Source: Alcaligenes parafaecalis (lineage in GTDB: Bacteria; Pseudomonadota; Gammaproteobacteria; Burkholderiales; Burkholderiaceae_B). Taken from it: 64,000 nt of DNA. Position numbers and translations under genes: made by a program. Of the stretch, positions 8,636-17,642 are shown one piece after another (the stretch's first letter is position 1; every line of letters begins with the position of its first letter). The notes below the pieces were generated by a model. It did no database searches. It was not told the DNA's origin and worked only from the letters and a program-made list of their open reading frames with translations. The stretch is from positions 248,001 to 312,000 of the forward strand of contig NZ_JAPKNA010000005.1 of NCBI RefSeq assembly GCF_026344135.1, in the 5' to 3' direction.

Positions 8636-9337
8636 TTAACCTTCTTCGACAAACTGCTGCACCTCGGCAGGGGTCAAATAACGCGACTCTCCCGGCTCCA
8701 GACTTGCGTCCAAAGACAGAGAGCCAATGCGCTCCCGATGCAGGGTCTGAACCAGGTTCCCCAAGGAGGCAAACATACGCTTCACCTGATGGTACTTCCC
8801 TTCCTGAATGGTCAGCCTTGCGGTGCGCTCATCAATGCGTTCCAGCACGGCTGGCAGCGTTGGCTTATCCTCGCCATTCAACAAGATACCGGCCTGGAAA
8901 AGTGCTTCTGCATTGTCAGGCAAAGGCTCTGCCAATGTCGCCACGTAGACCTTATCGCACTGATGGCGGGGCGAGATAATACGATGCGTCCACTGGCCGT
9001 CATCCGTAATCAAAATCAGGCCGGTGGTGTCCACGTCCAAGCGACCGACGGTGTGCAAACGCTCACGCTTGTCCACATCAATCAGCATCATCACGGACGG
9101 GTAGGCGCTATTTTTAAGGCTGCACTCGTAACCAGCGGGCTTATTGAGCATGATGTAACGCAGGCCAATCAGGGCAAGCGGCTCGTCGTCCCAGAGCACT
9201 ACGTCGCCTTCTTGTATAACGTGGGTGCCCTTGGTCACCACCTCGCCGTTAACCGTGATTTCCCCGCTTTTAAGGACTTTACGTGCGTCTGAGCGACTCA
9301 GATCCGTACTCTCACCAAGAAACTTGTCCAGTCGCAT
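8636..9337 (-). CDS. rsuA: 16S rRNA pseudouridine(516) synthase
   Basis: Ribosomal small-subunit pseudouridine synthase of about 233 residues. An N-terminal S4 RNA-binding domain (MRLDKFLGESTDLSRSDARK onward) is followed by the RsuA/RluB/E/F catalytic domain with GRLDVDTTGLILITDDG, whose Asp is the catalytic nucleophile. The C-terminal block KYHQVKRMFASLGNLV is also typical. An in-frame TTG five codons upstream (9352) is possible. The ATG at 9337 was chosen because it matches the family N-terminus and has GGA at suitable spacing. Confidence 0.9.
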   Translation of the reverse strand: MRLDKFLGESTDLSRSDARKVLKSGEITVNGEVVTKGTHVIQEGDVVLWDDEPLALIGLRYIMLNKPAGYECSLKNSAYPSVMMLIDVDKRERLHTVGRLDVDTTGLILITDDGQWTHRIISPRHQCDKVYVATLAEPLPDNAEALFQAGILLNGEDKPTLPAVLERIDERTARLTIQEGKYHQVKRMFASLGNLVQTLHRERIGSLSLDASLEPGESRYLTPAEVQQFVEEG

Positions 9338-9520
9338 TTCATTTCCAAACAAAGAGTTATTGAATAATTTACAGCGTCTTTACGAGCGATCAAGGGGCCT
9401 TGCAAGGCCGACGCCTGATCCTCTGGCCTCAAGGCTCATCAGTCATCACCAAAAAAATGAGCCCCAGCAGGAACGCCGGAGCCCATTTTATTCATCCGCA
9501 TCACTGCAGGGTTTTTCACG

Positions 9521-9566
9521 AATTCCTGAAATCGGTTTTCATCAAGCCGAACAGCTTTCAGGAATT
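9521..9566. repeat. Inverted repeat downstream of gyrB
   Basis: Perfect 11-base arms (9521-9531 AATTCCTGAAA with 9556-9566). A short CGG/CCG stem may nest inside the loop. It starts 17 bases past the gyrB stop codon. It may be a 3' end structure or protein site; it lacks a clear T-tract. Confidence 0.5.
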
Positions 9567-9582
9567 ATGAGCACCGCCAGCC

Positions 9583-12036
9583 TTAAATATCCAGGTTCCC
9601 AGCCTGCAAGGCATGGGATTCGATAAAGGCACGACGTGGCTCAACGTGATCACCCATCAGCGTGGTGAAGATCTGATCCGCATCGATAGCATCAGCGATC
9701 TGAACGCGCAGCAGGCGACGGACAGTGGGATCCATGGTGGTTTCCCACAACTGACTAGGGTTCATCTCACCCAGACCTTTGTAGCGCTGCTTGCTAAGCC
9801 CGCGTTCGGCTTCGGTTAACAGCCATTGCATGACTTCACGGAAGTCATCCACAGCGGTTTCACGACGCTTCTCACCTTCACCACGGGCCACCATAGCGCC
9901 ATCACCGATCAGACCGGCAAAGGTCTCGCCAGCGCGGGCCAGGGTTTGGTGATCGCCACCACGCATGAAGTTGCGGTCGAACACGGTTACGCGGATATTG
10001 CCGTGATGCAGACGTTGCACCACTACGCGCCAGGATTCGCTGGCTTCGTCAAAGGCGGCAAAGACTTTAACCACGTTAGGGGTCGCTTCGTCGAACAGGA
10101 CTTTCTCCAGCTCCTGTGCACTTTGTTCAGCAGCTTCCTGGGTATCCAGGTTCAGCTTCACGCCTTCGGCCAAAGCCGACAAGGCGTCACCATCCATGTG
10201 ACGCGACAGGCGCTCAATCACACCCTTGGCCTTCACGTAGCGATGAGCGTAGTCGGACAAAGCTTCGCCTGTGATAGGAGCGGCGCCTTCGGATGGCGTC
10301 AGCACTGCATCGCGCAATGCCAGCTTCAACATGAATTCCGCTTCCTCGGCCTCGTCCTTCAGGTACATCTCTTCACGCCCAACCTTTACCTTGAACAAAG
10401 GCGGCTGCGCGATGTACACATAGCCACGCTCGATCAGCTCGGGCATCTGACGGTACAGCAGTGTCAGCAGCAGGGTACGAATGTGAGCACCGTCCACGTC
10501 CGCGTCAGTCATGATGATGATGCGGTGGTAGCGCAGTTTGTCGATATCGAAGTCCGGGCCGATGCTGGTGCCCAGGGCGGTGATCAGGGTAGTGATCTGC
10601 TCGCTGGAAATCAGACGGTCGAAACGGGCTTTTTCTACGTTCAGCACCTTGCCGCGCAGCGGCAAGATGGCCTGAAACTTACGGTCTCGGCCTTGCTTGG
10701 CCGAGCCGCCTGCGGAGTCACCCTCCACAATGTACAGTTCGCACAGGGCGGGATCTTTTTCCTGGCAGTCGGCCAGCTTGCCGGGCAAGCCAGCGCCTTC
10801 CAGCACGCTCTTGCGACGCGTCATTTCGCGGGCTTTACGGGCCGCTTCACGGGCACGGGCTGCTTCCACGATCTTGCCGCACAGCGCCTTGGCGTCGTTC
10901 GGATTCTCCAGCAACCAGCTTTCCAGCGTACGAGCGACGGCGTCTTCAACCGCAGGGCGGACTTCGCTGGAAACCAGCTTGTCTTTGGTCTGGCTGCTGA
11001 ACTTGGGCTCAGGCACCTTGACCGACAAGACGCAGACCAAACCTTCGCGCATGTCATCACCGGACGTATCGACTTTGGCTTTTTTGGCCAGTTCGTTGTC
11101 GGCGATGTACTTGTTCAACACGCGGGTCATGGCCGCACGCAGACCAGTCAGGTGGGAGCCACCGTCACGCTGGGGAATATTGTTGGTGAAACACAGCACG
11201 GTTTCGGCGTAGCTGTCGTTCCACTGCATGGCCACTTCAACCGACACGGAGGTGCCACCGGCACTGGACTCGGTCGCCACACTAAACACGTTAGGGTGCA
11301 GCGGAGTCTTGTTGCGGTTGATGAAATCCACAAAGCCTTTGACGCCACCCAGGAAAGCAAAGTCTTCTTCCTTGCCCTGAATTTCGTCAACCAGGCGGAT
11401 CTTCACGCCGTTGTTCAGGAAGGACAGCTCGCGCAGGCGCTTGGCCAGGATTTCGTGGTGATATTCAATATTATTGAAAATCTCCAGGTCAGCCAGGTAA
11501 CGCACGCAGGTGCCGGTGCGACCTTCTGCCTTGCCAGTCACCGCCAGGGGCGCTGTGCGCTCGCCACGGCGGAACTCGACCTGGTGTTCGTTGCCGTTGC
11601 GCCAGATGGTCAGCAACAGCCATTCGGACAGGGCGTTCACACAAGACACACCCACACCGTGCAGGCCGCCAGACACCTTGTAGGAGTTCTGGTCGAACTT
11701 ACCGCCCGCATGCAGTTCGGTCATGACGATTTCAGCAGCGCTGCGCTGGTGTTCGTCATCTTTGTGAATATCGGTTGGAATACCGCGGCCGTTATCGCAC
11801 ACCGAGATACTGTTATCGGAGTGGATGGTGACGACGATATCGTCGCAATGACCGGCCAGCGCCTCATCAATCGCGTTATCCACCACCTCGAAAACCATGT
11901 GGTGCAGGCCGGTGCCATCGGAGGTGTCCCCGATGTACATGCCTGGACGCTTGCGCACGGCCTCCAGGCCTTTGAGCATTTTGATGGAATCAGCGCCGTA
12001 ATCGGCTGGCTGGGTGGTCGTGGTTTGATCGGTCAT
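9583..12036 (-). CDS. gyrB: DNA gyrase subunit B
   Basis: ATPase and TOPRIM subunit of type IIA topoisomerase that introduces negative supercoils; 817 residues, full length. The GHKL ATPase has NAIDEAL, GRGIPTDIH and GLHGVGVS. The TOPRIM domain has EGDSAGGSAKQGRDRKFQAI, LRGKVLNVEKA and DADVDGAHIR. The C-terminal tail has QRYKGLGEMNPSQLWETTMD. An insert-bearing TOPRIM region of proteobacterial type (about residues 560-740) is present. It is the last gene of the dnaA-dnaN-gyrB order, 76 bases after dnaN. Confidence 0.98.
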   Translation of the reverse strand: MTDQTTTTQPADYGADSIKMLKGLEAVRKRPGMYIGDTSDGTGLHHMVFEVVDNAIDEALAGHCDDIVVTIHSDNSISVCDNGRGIPTDIHKDDEHQRSAAEIVMTELHAGGKFDQNSYKVSGGLHGVGVSCVNALSEWLLLTIWRNGNEHQVEFRRGERTAPLAVTGKAEGRTGTCVRYLADLEIFNNIEYHHEILAKRLRELSFLNNGVKIRLVDEIQGKEEDFAFLGGVKGFVDFINRNKTPLHPNVFSVATESSAGGTSVSVEVAMQWNDSYAETVLCFTNNIPQRDGGSHLTGLRAAMTRVLNKYIADNELAKKAKVDTSGDDMREGLVCVLSVKVPEPKFSSQTKDKLVSSEVRPAVEDAVARTLESWLLENPNDAKALCGKIVEAARAREAARKAREMTRRKSVLEGAGLPGKLADCQEKDPALCELYIVEGDSAGGSAKQGRDRKFQAILPLRGKVLNVEKARFDRLISSEQITTLITALGTSIGPDFDIDKLRYHRIIIMTDADVDGAHIRTLLLTLLYRQMPELIERGYVYIAQPPLFKVKVGREEMYLKDEAEEAEFMLKLALRDAVLTPSEGAAPITGEALSDYAHRYVKAKGVIERLSRHMDGDALSALAEGVKLNLDTQEAAEQSAQELEKVLFDEATPNVVKVFAAFDEASESWRVVVQRLHHGNIRVTVFDRNFMRGGDHQTLARAGETFAGLIGDGAMVARGEGEKRRETAVDDFREVMQWLLTEAERGLSKQRYKGLGEMNPSQLWETTMDPTVRRLLRVQIADAIDADQIFTTLMGDHVEPRRAFIESHALQAGNLDI

Positions 12037-12112
12037 AGCATAAAACCTTGTAATAGCCTGTCTGCTTCAAGCGGGCATGGCCCGGCGGGCCATACCTGTC
12101 GAACATGCCGCA

Positions 12113-13222
12113 TTAAATGCGCATCGGCATGACCACGTACTTGAACTCTTCTTGCTCGGGCAGCGTCATCAACACAGAGGCGTTGGCGTCGGGCTGCACA
12201 GACCAGCGGACGGTTTCGTCCTTGATACTGGCCAACACATCCAGCAAGTAGCTGACGTTAAAACCAACGTCCAGACTTTCGTGTTCATAATCAATATCCA
12301 GCTCTTCAACGGCTTCTTCCTGCTCCGCATTGGAGGCTGAAATCTTGAGCTGGTTTTGCGACAGTTGCAGTCGCACGCCACGCAGTTTGTCGGTGGTCAG
12401 AATGGCAGCACGTTGCAAGCTGCCTTGCAGCACTTCGCGGCTGACATCAAAGTGGCGCGTGTAGTTGGAAGGAATCACACGGGCAAAGTCCGGGAACTTG
12501 CCTTCCACCAGTTTGGAGACCAGCTCCACATCGCCAAAGCGGAAACGGATCTGACGGCTGGATACATCAATATTGACCAGATCGTCGGTATCACCCAGCA
12601 GGCGCTGCATTTCCAGCACGGTCTTGCGGGGCACGATGATGTCGTGACGTTCCTGCACACCTTCAATCGCGGTGGCATTATGCGCCAGGCGGTGACCGTC
12701 GGTGGTAACCGTACGTACCAGGCCGGGCTCAAACACCAGCAACATACCGTTCAGGTAGTAGCGAATGTCTTGCTGGGCCATGGCAAAGTGCACCGTGTTG
12801 AACAGGTGCTTGAGAGTGCGCTGAGGCAGGCTCAAGGACACGTCCCACTGTTCGGGCATGTTCAGCACGGGGAAGTCAGCGGCTTCCAGAGTCTGCAACT
12901 GAAAACGGCTCTTGCCGGACTGAATCGTCAGCTTGCCGCTGTCCAGACCCAGACGCACATCGCCAAAGTCAGGCAGGGCTTTCAGAATGTCGAGCAGCTT
13001 GCGGGCCGCCACGGTGGTGGCCGCATTATCGTCACTGACGCCAAAATCGGCGTTGGTGGTGATCTGCACTTCCAGGTCGGTTGCCAGGAAAGAGACATCA
13101 GAGCCGTTTTTACGCAGCAGGATGTTGGCCAGAATCGGCAAAGTATGGCGGCGCTCCACAATGCCAACTACTGTGGATAAGGGCTTTAGCAATGCGTCGC
13201 GGGTCGCTTGAACGAGTTGCAT
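12113..13222 (-). CDS. dnaN: DNA polymerase III sliding clamp (beta subunit)
   Basis: Processivity clamp of about 369 residues with three similar clamp domains. Typical segments are LLKPLSTVVGIVERRHTLPI at the N-terminus, RYYLNGMLLVFE in the middle and YVVMPMRI at the end. I chose the ATG at 13222, which gives the family start MQLVQ, because AAAGGA lies 6 bases before it. An ATG two codons earlier (13228) overlaps the dnaA stop codon as ATGA. Either way the gene is translationally coupled to dnaA. A DnaA box is embedded in the coding start at 13173-13181. Confidence 0.97.
   Translation of the reverse strand: MQLVQATRDALLKPLSTVVGIVERRHTLPILANILLRKNGSDVSFLATDLEVQITTNADFGVSDDNAATTVAARKLLDILKALPDFGDVRLGLDSGKLTIQSGKSRFQLQTLEAADFPVLNMPEQWDVSLSLPQRTLKHLFNTVHFAMAQQDIRYYLNGMLLVFEPGLVRTVTTDGHRLAHNATAIEGVQERHDIIVPRKTVLEMQRLLGDTDDLVNIDVSSRQIRFRFGDVELVSKLVEGKFPDFARVIPSNYTRHFDVSREVLQGSLQRAAILTTDKLRGVRLQLSQNQLKISASNAEQEEAVEELDIDYEHESLDVGFNVSYLLDVLASIKDETVRWSVQPDANASVLMTLPEQEEFKYVVMPMRI
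13173..13181 (-). promoter_or_regulatory. DnaA box within the 5' end of dnaN
   Basis: Perfect TTATCCACA on the minus strand inside dnaN, about 45 bases into the gene. It may be chance or a weak regulatory site. Confidence 0.4.
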
Positions 13223-13224
13223 GG

Positions 13225-14622
13225 TCATCCTTTGAGAGTTTGTTCCAGTACGTGTAATGCGTGATTCAGTTCGGCTTGCTTGGTGCGTGCATCCGAGATT
13301 TTGCGCACCGCGTGCAGCACCGTAGTGTGGTCCCTGCCACCGAAAAGATCGCCAATTTCCGGCAAACTCTTTTGGGTCAGTTCCTTGGCCAGATACATGG
13401 CCACCTGGCGCGGCATGGCAATATTGGCGGGGCGGCGCTTGGAGTACATATCCGCGACCTTGATTTTATAAAAATCGGCCACGGTTTTCTGAATATTTTC
13501 CACTGTGATCTGCCCATTGGAGACCGACAGCAAATCCTTCAGTGCATCCTTGCACACTTCCACCGTCAGAACGTCGCGGCCATGGAAACGCGCGTAGGCC
13601 GAAACCTTGCGCAGTGCCCCTTCCAGCTCGCGCACGTTGCTGCGCAAATGCTTGGCAATAAAGAAGGCCACTTCTTCAGGCATCGCAATGCCTTCGGCCT
13701 GGGCTTTACGCAGCAAGATCGCCACACGCATTTCCAGCTCGGGCGGTTCAATCGCCACGGTCAGGCCGGAGTCAAAGCGCGAGATCAGTCGGCTATCAAT
13801 ATTAGCCAGCTCTTTAGGATAGGTATCCGAGGTGATGATGATCTGCTTGCGCTGGGCCACCATCGCTTCAAAGGCGTAGAAAAACTCTTCCTGCGTACGG
13901 TTCTTGCCAGCGAAAAACTGAATATCGTCAATCAGCAGCAAGTCCAGCGAATGGTAGTAGCGCTTGAACTCGTCAAACGCCTTGCGCTGGTAGGCCTTGA
14001 CCACGTCCGACACGTACTGGTCGGCATGGACGTAGCGAACCCGCACACCATTGCCATTGGCGACCAGCGCATTGCCGATCGCGTGAATCAGGTGGGTCTT
14101 GCCCAAACCCACACCGCCATACAGAAAGAGTGGGTTATAGGAGACACCGGGGTTTTCAGCCACCTGCAAGGCCGCTGCACGTGCCAGTTGGTTGGCTTTA
14201 CCCGTTACAAAATTATCGAAGGTCAGTTCGGCATTCAGGCGCGAGCGATCCTGCACCGCATCCACGACGGCGCTTGCCGCCGGGCTGGAGGCAGGTGGGG
14301 CCAGGTTTTCACCGGCCGGGCTACCTGCAGGCGCCGGAGCCGCACGATCGGCCAGGGCGCGACGAGGCGCCGCGCTGGCCGAAGGCAGCTCGAACTGAAC
14401 CGTGACGGGACATTCGTAGAAATCCGAAGCCAGTTCCTCGATACGAGTGGCGAAATTCTTGCGGACCCAATCCAGTTTGAAACGATTAGGAGCAGAAACG
14501 CGCAACACCCCGGCTTCGCTATCGAAGTCCAGGGGAACCAGTGGACGTATCCACGCACTTATTTGTTGGGGGGGAAGCTCCTGCTCCAATTTCTGAACGC
14601 AGGACTGCCAGAATTCATTCAT
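13225..14622 (-). CDS. dnaA: Chromosomal replication initiator protein DnaA
   Basis: Initiator ATPase of 465 residues. Domain I (about residues 1-80) starts with FWQSCVQKLEQELPPQQISAW. A Pro/Ala-rich linker (about 85-125) follows. The AAA+ domain has Walker A GGVGLGKTH, Walker B LLIDDIQF and sensor residues. The C-terminal box-binding domain has the signature GGRDHTTVLHAVRKI. A single DnaA box lies 48 bases upstream. The gene lies about 40 kb left of the DnaA-box cluster that looks like the origin, and points away from it. It overlaps dnaN. Confidence 0.98.
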   Translation of the reverse strand: MNEFWQSCVQKLEQELPPQQISAWIRPLVPLDFDSEAGVLRVSAPNRFKLDWVRKNFATRIEELASDFYECPVTVQFELPSASAAPRRALADRAAPAPAGSPAGENLAPPASSPAASAVVDAVQDRSRLNAELTFDNFVTGKANQLARAAALQVAENPGVSYNPLFLYGGVGLGKTHLIHAIGNALVANGNGVRVRYVHADQYVSDVVKAYQRKAFDEFKRYYHSLDLLLIDDIQFFAGKNRTQEEFFYAFEAMVAQRKQIIITSDTYPKELANIDSRLISRFDSGLTVAIEPPELEMRVAILLRKAQAEGIAMPEEVAFFIAKHLRSNVRELEGALRKVSAYARFHGRDVLTVEVCKDALKDLLSVSNGQITVENIQKTVADFYKIKVADMYSKRRPANIAMPRQVAMYLAKELTQKSLPEIGDLFGGRDHTTVLHAVRKISDARTKQAELNHALHVLEQTLKG

Positions 14623-14669
14623 CGGTCATCACTTCTGTAAACCTCGATTCTACCCTGAGCTGTGCCAAG

Positions 14670-14678
14670 TTATCCACA
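14670..14678 (+). promoter_or_regulatory. DnaA box upstream of dnaA
   Basis: Perfect TTATCCACA in the dnaA-rpmH divergent region. One isolated box here fits autoregulation of dnaA better than an origin. Confidence 0.7.
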
Positions 14679-14846
14679 GGCTAACAAATTTAGTTGCGCA
14701 ATATCGGGCTAAATAATTGACACAACAGAAAGAATTTGCTGAAATGACGGGCTTAACACGATTTTCTGTTGCCAGATCCCAAGCCTTTGCGCTGTCGGGG
14801 TGGAGCTTTTCTGCGATTTCTGGCGGCTCATTTTTTTGGATACACC

Positions 14847-14981
14847 ATGAAACGCACCTACCAACCCTCCGTTACCCGTCGCAAGCGCACCCACGGTTTT
14901 CGCGTTCGCATGAAAACTCGCGGTGGCCGCGCTGTTTTGAACGCACGTCGCGCCAAAGGTCGCAAACGTCTGGCTGTATAA
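14847..14981 (+). CDS. rpmH: 50S ribosomal protein L34
   Basis: Ribosomal protein of 44 residues, MKRTYQPSVTRRKRTHGF onward, ending KGRKRLAV. This is the complete conserved L34 sequence and very basic. A longer in-frame reading from 14769 is rejected because L34 always begins MKRTYQPS. It starts the rpmH-rnpA-yidD-yidC cluster, divergent from dnaA. Confidence 0.98.
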   Translation: MKRTYQPSVTRRKRTHGFRVRMKTRGGRAVLNARRAKGRKRLAV

Positions 14982-15009
14982 GCCATGTCGGGATGCGTGG
15001 CCTAGGGTG

Positions 15010-15414
15010 ATGGATCCAGTCCAAAGCCCGATTCCCACGTTACGCATCATGCGTGCCTCCTTTCCAGCTACGGCTCGCTTACATAGCCCCACCGAATACG
15101 CGCAGTCATTAAAAGGACAACGCGTAGGTCGCGGGGCTTTGTTCGTGGTCACTCGTTCCCGAGGCGAGGACCCGCAACAGACCGAAGGCGCCCGTTTGGG
15201 ACTGATCGTCCCCAAGCGCTTTGCCAACCGCGCCGTCACCCGCAACACCATCAAACGTATTTTGCGCGAAACCTTCCGCCACAAACGCGAAGGCTTGCCC
15301 AATGCTGCCTATGTCTTTAGGCTGCACAGCAAAGTACCCCTGGTGTCGCTGACCGCCTTAAAGCAACTGGTTCGCACCGAGGCCGAAACCTTGTTCTCCA
15401 AGGTACGGCCATGA
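15010..15414 (+). CDS. rnpA: Ribonuclease P protein component
   Basis: Basic protein cofactor of RNase P that helps mature tRNA 5' ends. The conserved RNR motif region NRAVTRNTIKRILRETFR is clear, preceded by RLGLIVPKRFA. The start is uncertain: GTG 15007, ATG 15010 and ATG 15049 (giving MRASFPATARLHSPTEY, close to the usual family start) are all in frame. The stop overlaps the yidD start as ATGATG. About 121-135 residues. Confidence 0.93.
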   Translation: MDPVQSPIPTLRIMRASFPATARLHSPTEYAQSLKGQRVGRGALFVVTRSRGEDPQQTEGARLGLIVPKRFANRAVTRNTIKRILRETFRHKREGLPNAAYVFRLHSKVPLVSLTALKQLVRTEAETLFSKVRP

Positions 15415-15653
15415 TGCGCAAACTGGCTTCGGCACCGATCCGCTTTTACCAGTTTTTTCTGAGTCCCTGGATCGGTAGAAACTGTCGCTTTACCCCCAGT
15501 TGTTCCAACTATGCCTTGCAGGCCATTGATATTCATGGCCCGCTCAAAGGGCTATGGCTGGGTGGTGTACGCATCTGCCGCTGCAATCCCTGGTGCAAGG
15601 GGGGGCATGATCCTGTGCCCGCTCGCACGCCCGAAGACCGCAACACTTTCTAA
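15411..15653 (+). CDS. yidD: Membrane protein insertion efficiency factor YidD
   Basis: Small membrane-associated protein of 80 residues that assists YidC-dependent insertion. Family features are FYQFFLSPWIGRNCRFTPSC near residues 12-31, SNYALQAIDIHG, and CRCNPWCKGGHDPVP. Two ATG codons are adjacent at 15411. It overlaps rnpA by four bases and precedes yidC by about 107 bases. Confidence 0.95.
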   Translation: MMRKLASAPIRFYQFFLSPWIGRNCRFTPSCSNYALQAIDIHGPLKGLWLGGVRICRCNPWCKGGHDPVPARTPEDRNTF

Positions 15654-15760
15654 AACCGTCCTGGTCTGCGCCTTGTTTTTCAAGGCAACCCCCTGTTTGC
15701 TGACCAGCTACGTTAAACTGCTAAGCTTTTGCTCAGCTTTATAAATGTGATACAGGCGCT

Positions 15761-17428
15761 ATGGATATCCGACGCACCATCCTATGGATGATCTTCTCCT
15801 TTGCACTGCTGCTGCTGTGGAACAACTGGCAGGAATATAACGGCAAGCCATCGCTGTTCGCTTCCACCCCAGCCACCACGCAAGCTCCAGCAGCCTCCGA
15901 CGAACCTGCCTCAAATGGTGGTGTTCCCGCTGCTCAAGAGCCAACTGCGTCTGCTGCCTTGCCTTCGAGCAACAGCGCGGTGTCTGCCACAGCGCAAACC
16001 ATCGACATTACAACAGACGTCTACAAGCTCAGCTTCAGCACCGAGGGTGCCCAACTGATCAAGTCCGAGCTGTTGAAGTACGGTTCGCCCGAAAATCCGG
16101 AACAACCGATGGTGCTGCTGGACAACTCGCCTGCCTCTACCTACCTGGCTCAGTCCGGTATTGTGGGTGCCGCTGGCCAGAACCTGCCCAACCACCTGAC
16201 CCCGTTTGCCCTGGTATCGAGCCAGCGCGCCATGACGGGCGATACGCTGGACGTGGTGTTTGAAGCCACCTCGGACGACGTGAAAGTCACCAAGACCTAC
16301 ACGCTGCACAAAGGCCGCTACGACATCCAGGTTCGTCACGACATCCAGAACAATACCGGCGCAACTATCGATCCCCGCCTGTATCTGCAACTGACCCGTG
16401 ACGGCAACAACCCTGCTGATTCCTCGCGTCTGTACAGCACCTTTACCGGTCCTGTGGTCTATTCCAGTGGCGACAAGTTCCAGAAGATCACCTTCTCGGA
16501 CATCGACAAGAACAAGGCCACCTACGCCCGCAATGTGGATAACGGCTGGATTGGCATGGTGCAGCACTACTTTGCAACCGCCTGGGTTCCTGCCCAGGAG
16601 CTGCAACGCACCAACGAAATCCTGAAGCTGGGCAACAATCTGTACGCCGTGCGCACGCTGGAGCCCGTGGGTTCGATTGCTGCCGGTCAAAGCAAAGCGG
16701 TAGATGCTGCTCTGTGGATGGGTCCCCAGGACCAGAAAGCCATGTCGCAACTGGCTACCGGCCTGGATCTGGTTGTGGACTACGGCTGGTTGACCATCAT
16801 CTCCAAGCCACTGTTCAAGCTGCTGACCTGGCTGCATTCCCTGCTGGGTAACTGGGGTTGGTCCATTGTGGCCCTGACCGTGCTGATCAAGCTGGTGTTC
16901 TTCCCGCTGTCGGCTGCCAGCTACCGCTCCATGGCCAAGATGAAGCAATTTGCGCCACGCATGCAAGCCCTGCGCGAGAAGTTCGGTGACGACAAGGCCA
17001 AGCTGAACGCTGCCATGATGGAGATGTACCGCACCGAGAAGATCAACCCGCTGGGTGGTTGTTTGCCCATGCTGGTTCAGATTCCTGTGTTCATTGCGCT
17101 GTACTGGGTGCTGCTGGGCAGCGTTGAGATGCGCGGTGCGCCCTGGATTCTGTGGATTCACGACTTGGCCGCACGCGACCCATGGATGATTCTGCCCGCC
17201 ATCATGATGGGTACCATGTTCCTGCAGATCAAGCTGAACCCAACGCCACCTGATCCAATGCAAGCCAAGGTCATGATGCTGATGCCTCTGGTCTTTGGTG
17301 GCATGATGTTCTTCTTCCCCGCCGGTCTGGTTCTGTACTGGTGCGTGAACAACATCCTGTCCATTGCCCAGCAGCGCTACATCATGGTGCAGATCGAAAA
17401 GAACAGCGCGAAAGCAGCCAACAGCTAA
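15761..17428 (+). CDS. yidC: Membrane protein insertase YidC
   Basis: Inner-membrane insertase of 555 residues that works alone or with SecYEG. It has an N-terminal membrane segment (MDIRRTILWMIFSFALLLLW), an Ala/Pro-rich linker to about residue 75, and a large periplasmic domain to about 345. The conserved five-helix core has GNWGWSIVALTVLIKLVFF and LGGCLPMLVQIPVFIALYWV, ending with a helix around LYWCVNNILSIAQQ. A strong terminator follows. Confidence 0.97.
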   Translation: MDIRRTILWMIFSFALLLLWNNWQEYNGKPSLFASTPATTQAPAASDEPASNGGVPAAQEPTASAALPSSNSAVSATAQTIDITTDVYKLSFSTEGAQLIKSELLKYGSPENPEQPMVLLDNSPASTYLAQSGIVGAAGQNLPNHLTPFALVSSQRAMTGDTLDVVFEATSDDVKVTKTYTLHKGRYDIQVRHDIQNNTGATIDPRLYLQLTRDGNNPADSSRLYSTFTGPVVYSSGDKFQKITFSDIDKNKATYARNVDNGWIGMVQHYFATAWVPAQELQRTNEILKLGNNLYAVRTLEPVGSIAAGQSKAVDAALWMGPQDQKAMSQLATGLDLVVDYGWLTIISKPLFKLLTWLHSLLGNWGWSIVALTVLIKLVFFPLSAASYRSMAKMKQFAPRMQALREKFGDDKAKLNAAMMEMYRTEKINPLGGCLPMLVQIPVFIALYWVLLGSVEMRGAPWILWIHDLAARDPWMILPAIMMGTMFLQIKLNPTPPDPMQAKVMMLMPLVFGGMMFFFPAGLVLYWCVNNILSIAQQRYIMVQIEKNSAKAANS

Positions 17429-17442
17429 TTCGCTCTGACACG

Positions 17443-17474
17443 AAAAACCCCGCTACGTTTAGCGGGGTTTTTTT
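17443..17474 (+). terminator. Rho-independent terminator after yidC
   Basis: A 13-base stem (17443-17455 with 17460-17472) with a GC core, a 4-base loop and a run of seven T. It starts 15 bases past the yidC stop. Confidence 0.92.
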
Positions 17475-17642
17475 ATGCCTGTTACCCCAGCATACGCGGC
17501 ACAGCTAATAAACGCAGCGCCCACGCACAGAGAAAAATCCACTTTCTTTGTCCGTCTCCACACTACGTCCATCATCCATCAACGGTCAGTCCAACTTGCC
17601 TTCGTACATTGAGGTGGCACTCTTTTCAGGAGCACTCTCTCA

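Noticed and set aside
9826..12132. Very long open frame (768 codons) opposite gyrB
   Set aside because: It is antisense to a full-length gyrB with intact motifs and its translation has no family features; typical shadow of a GC-rich gene.
14623..14846. The dnaA-rpmH gap as the main replication origin
   Set aside because: Only one perfect DnaA box and no strongly AT-rich unwinding region, in contrast to the cluster at 55-60 kb.
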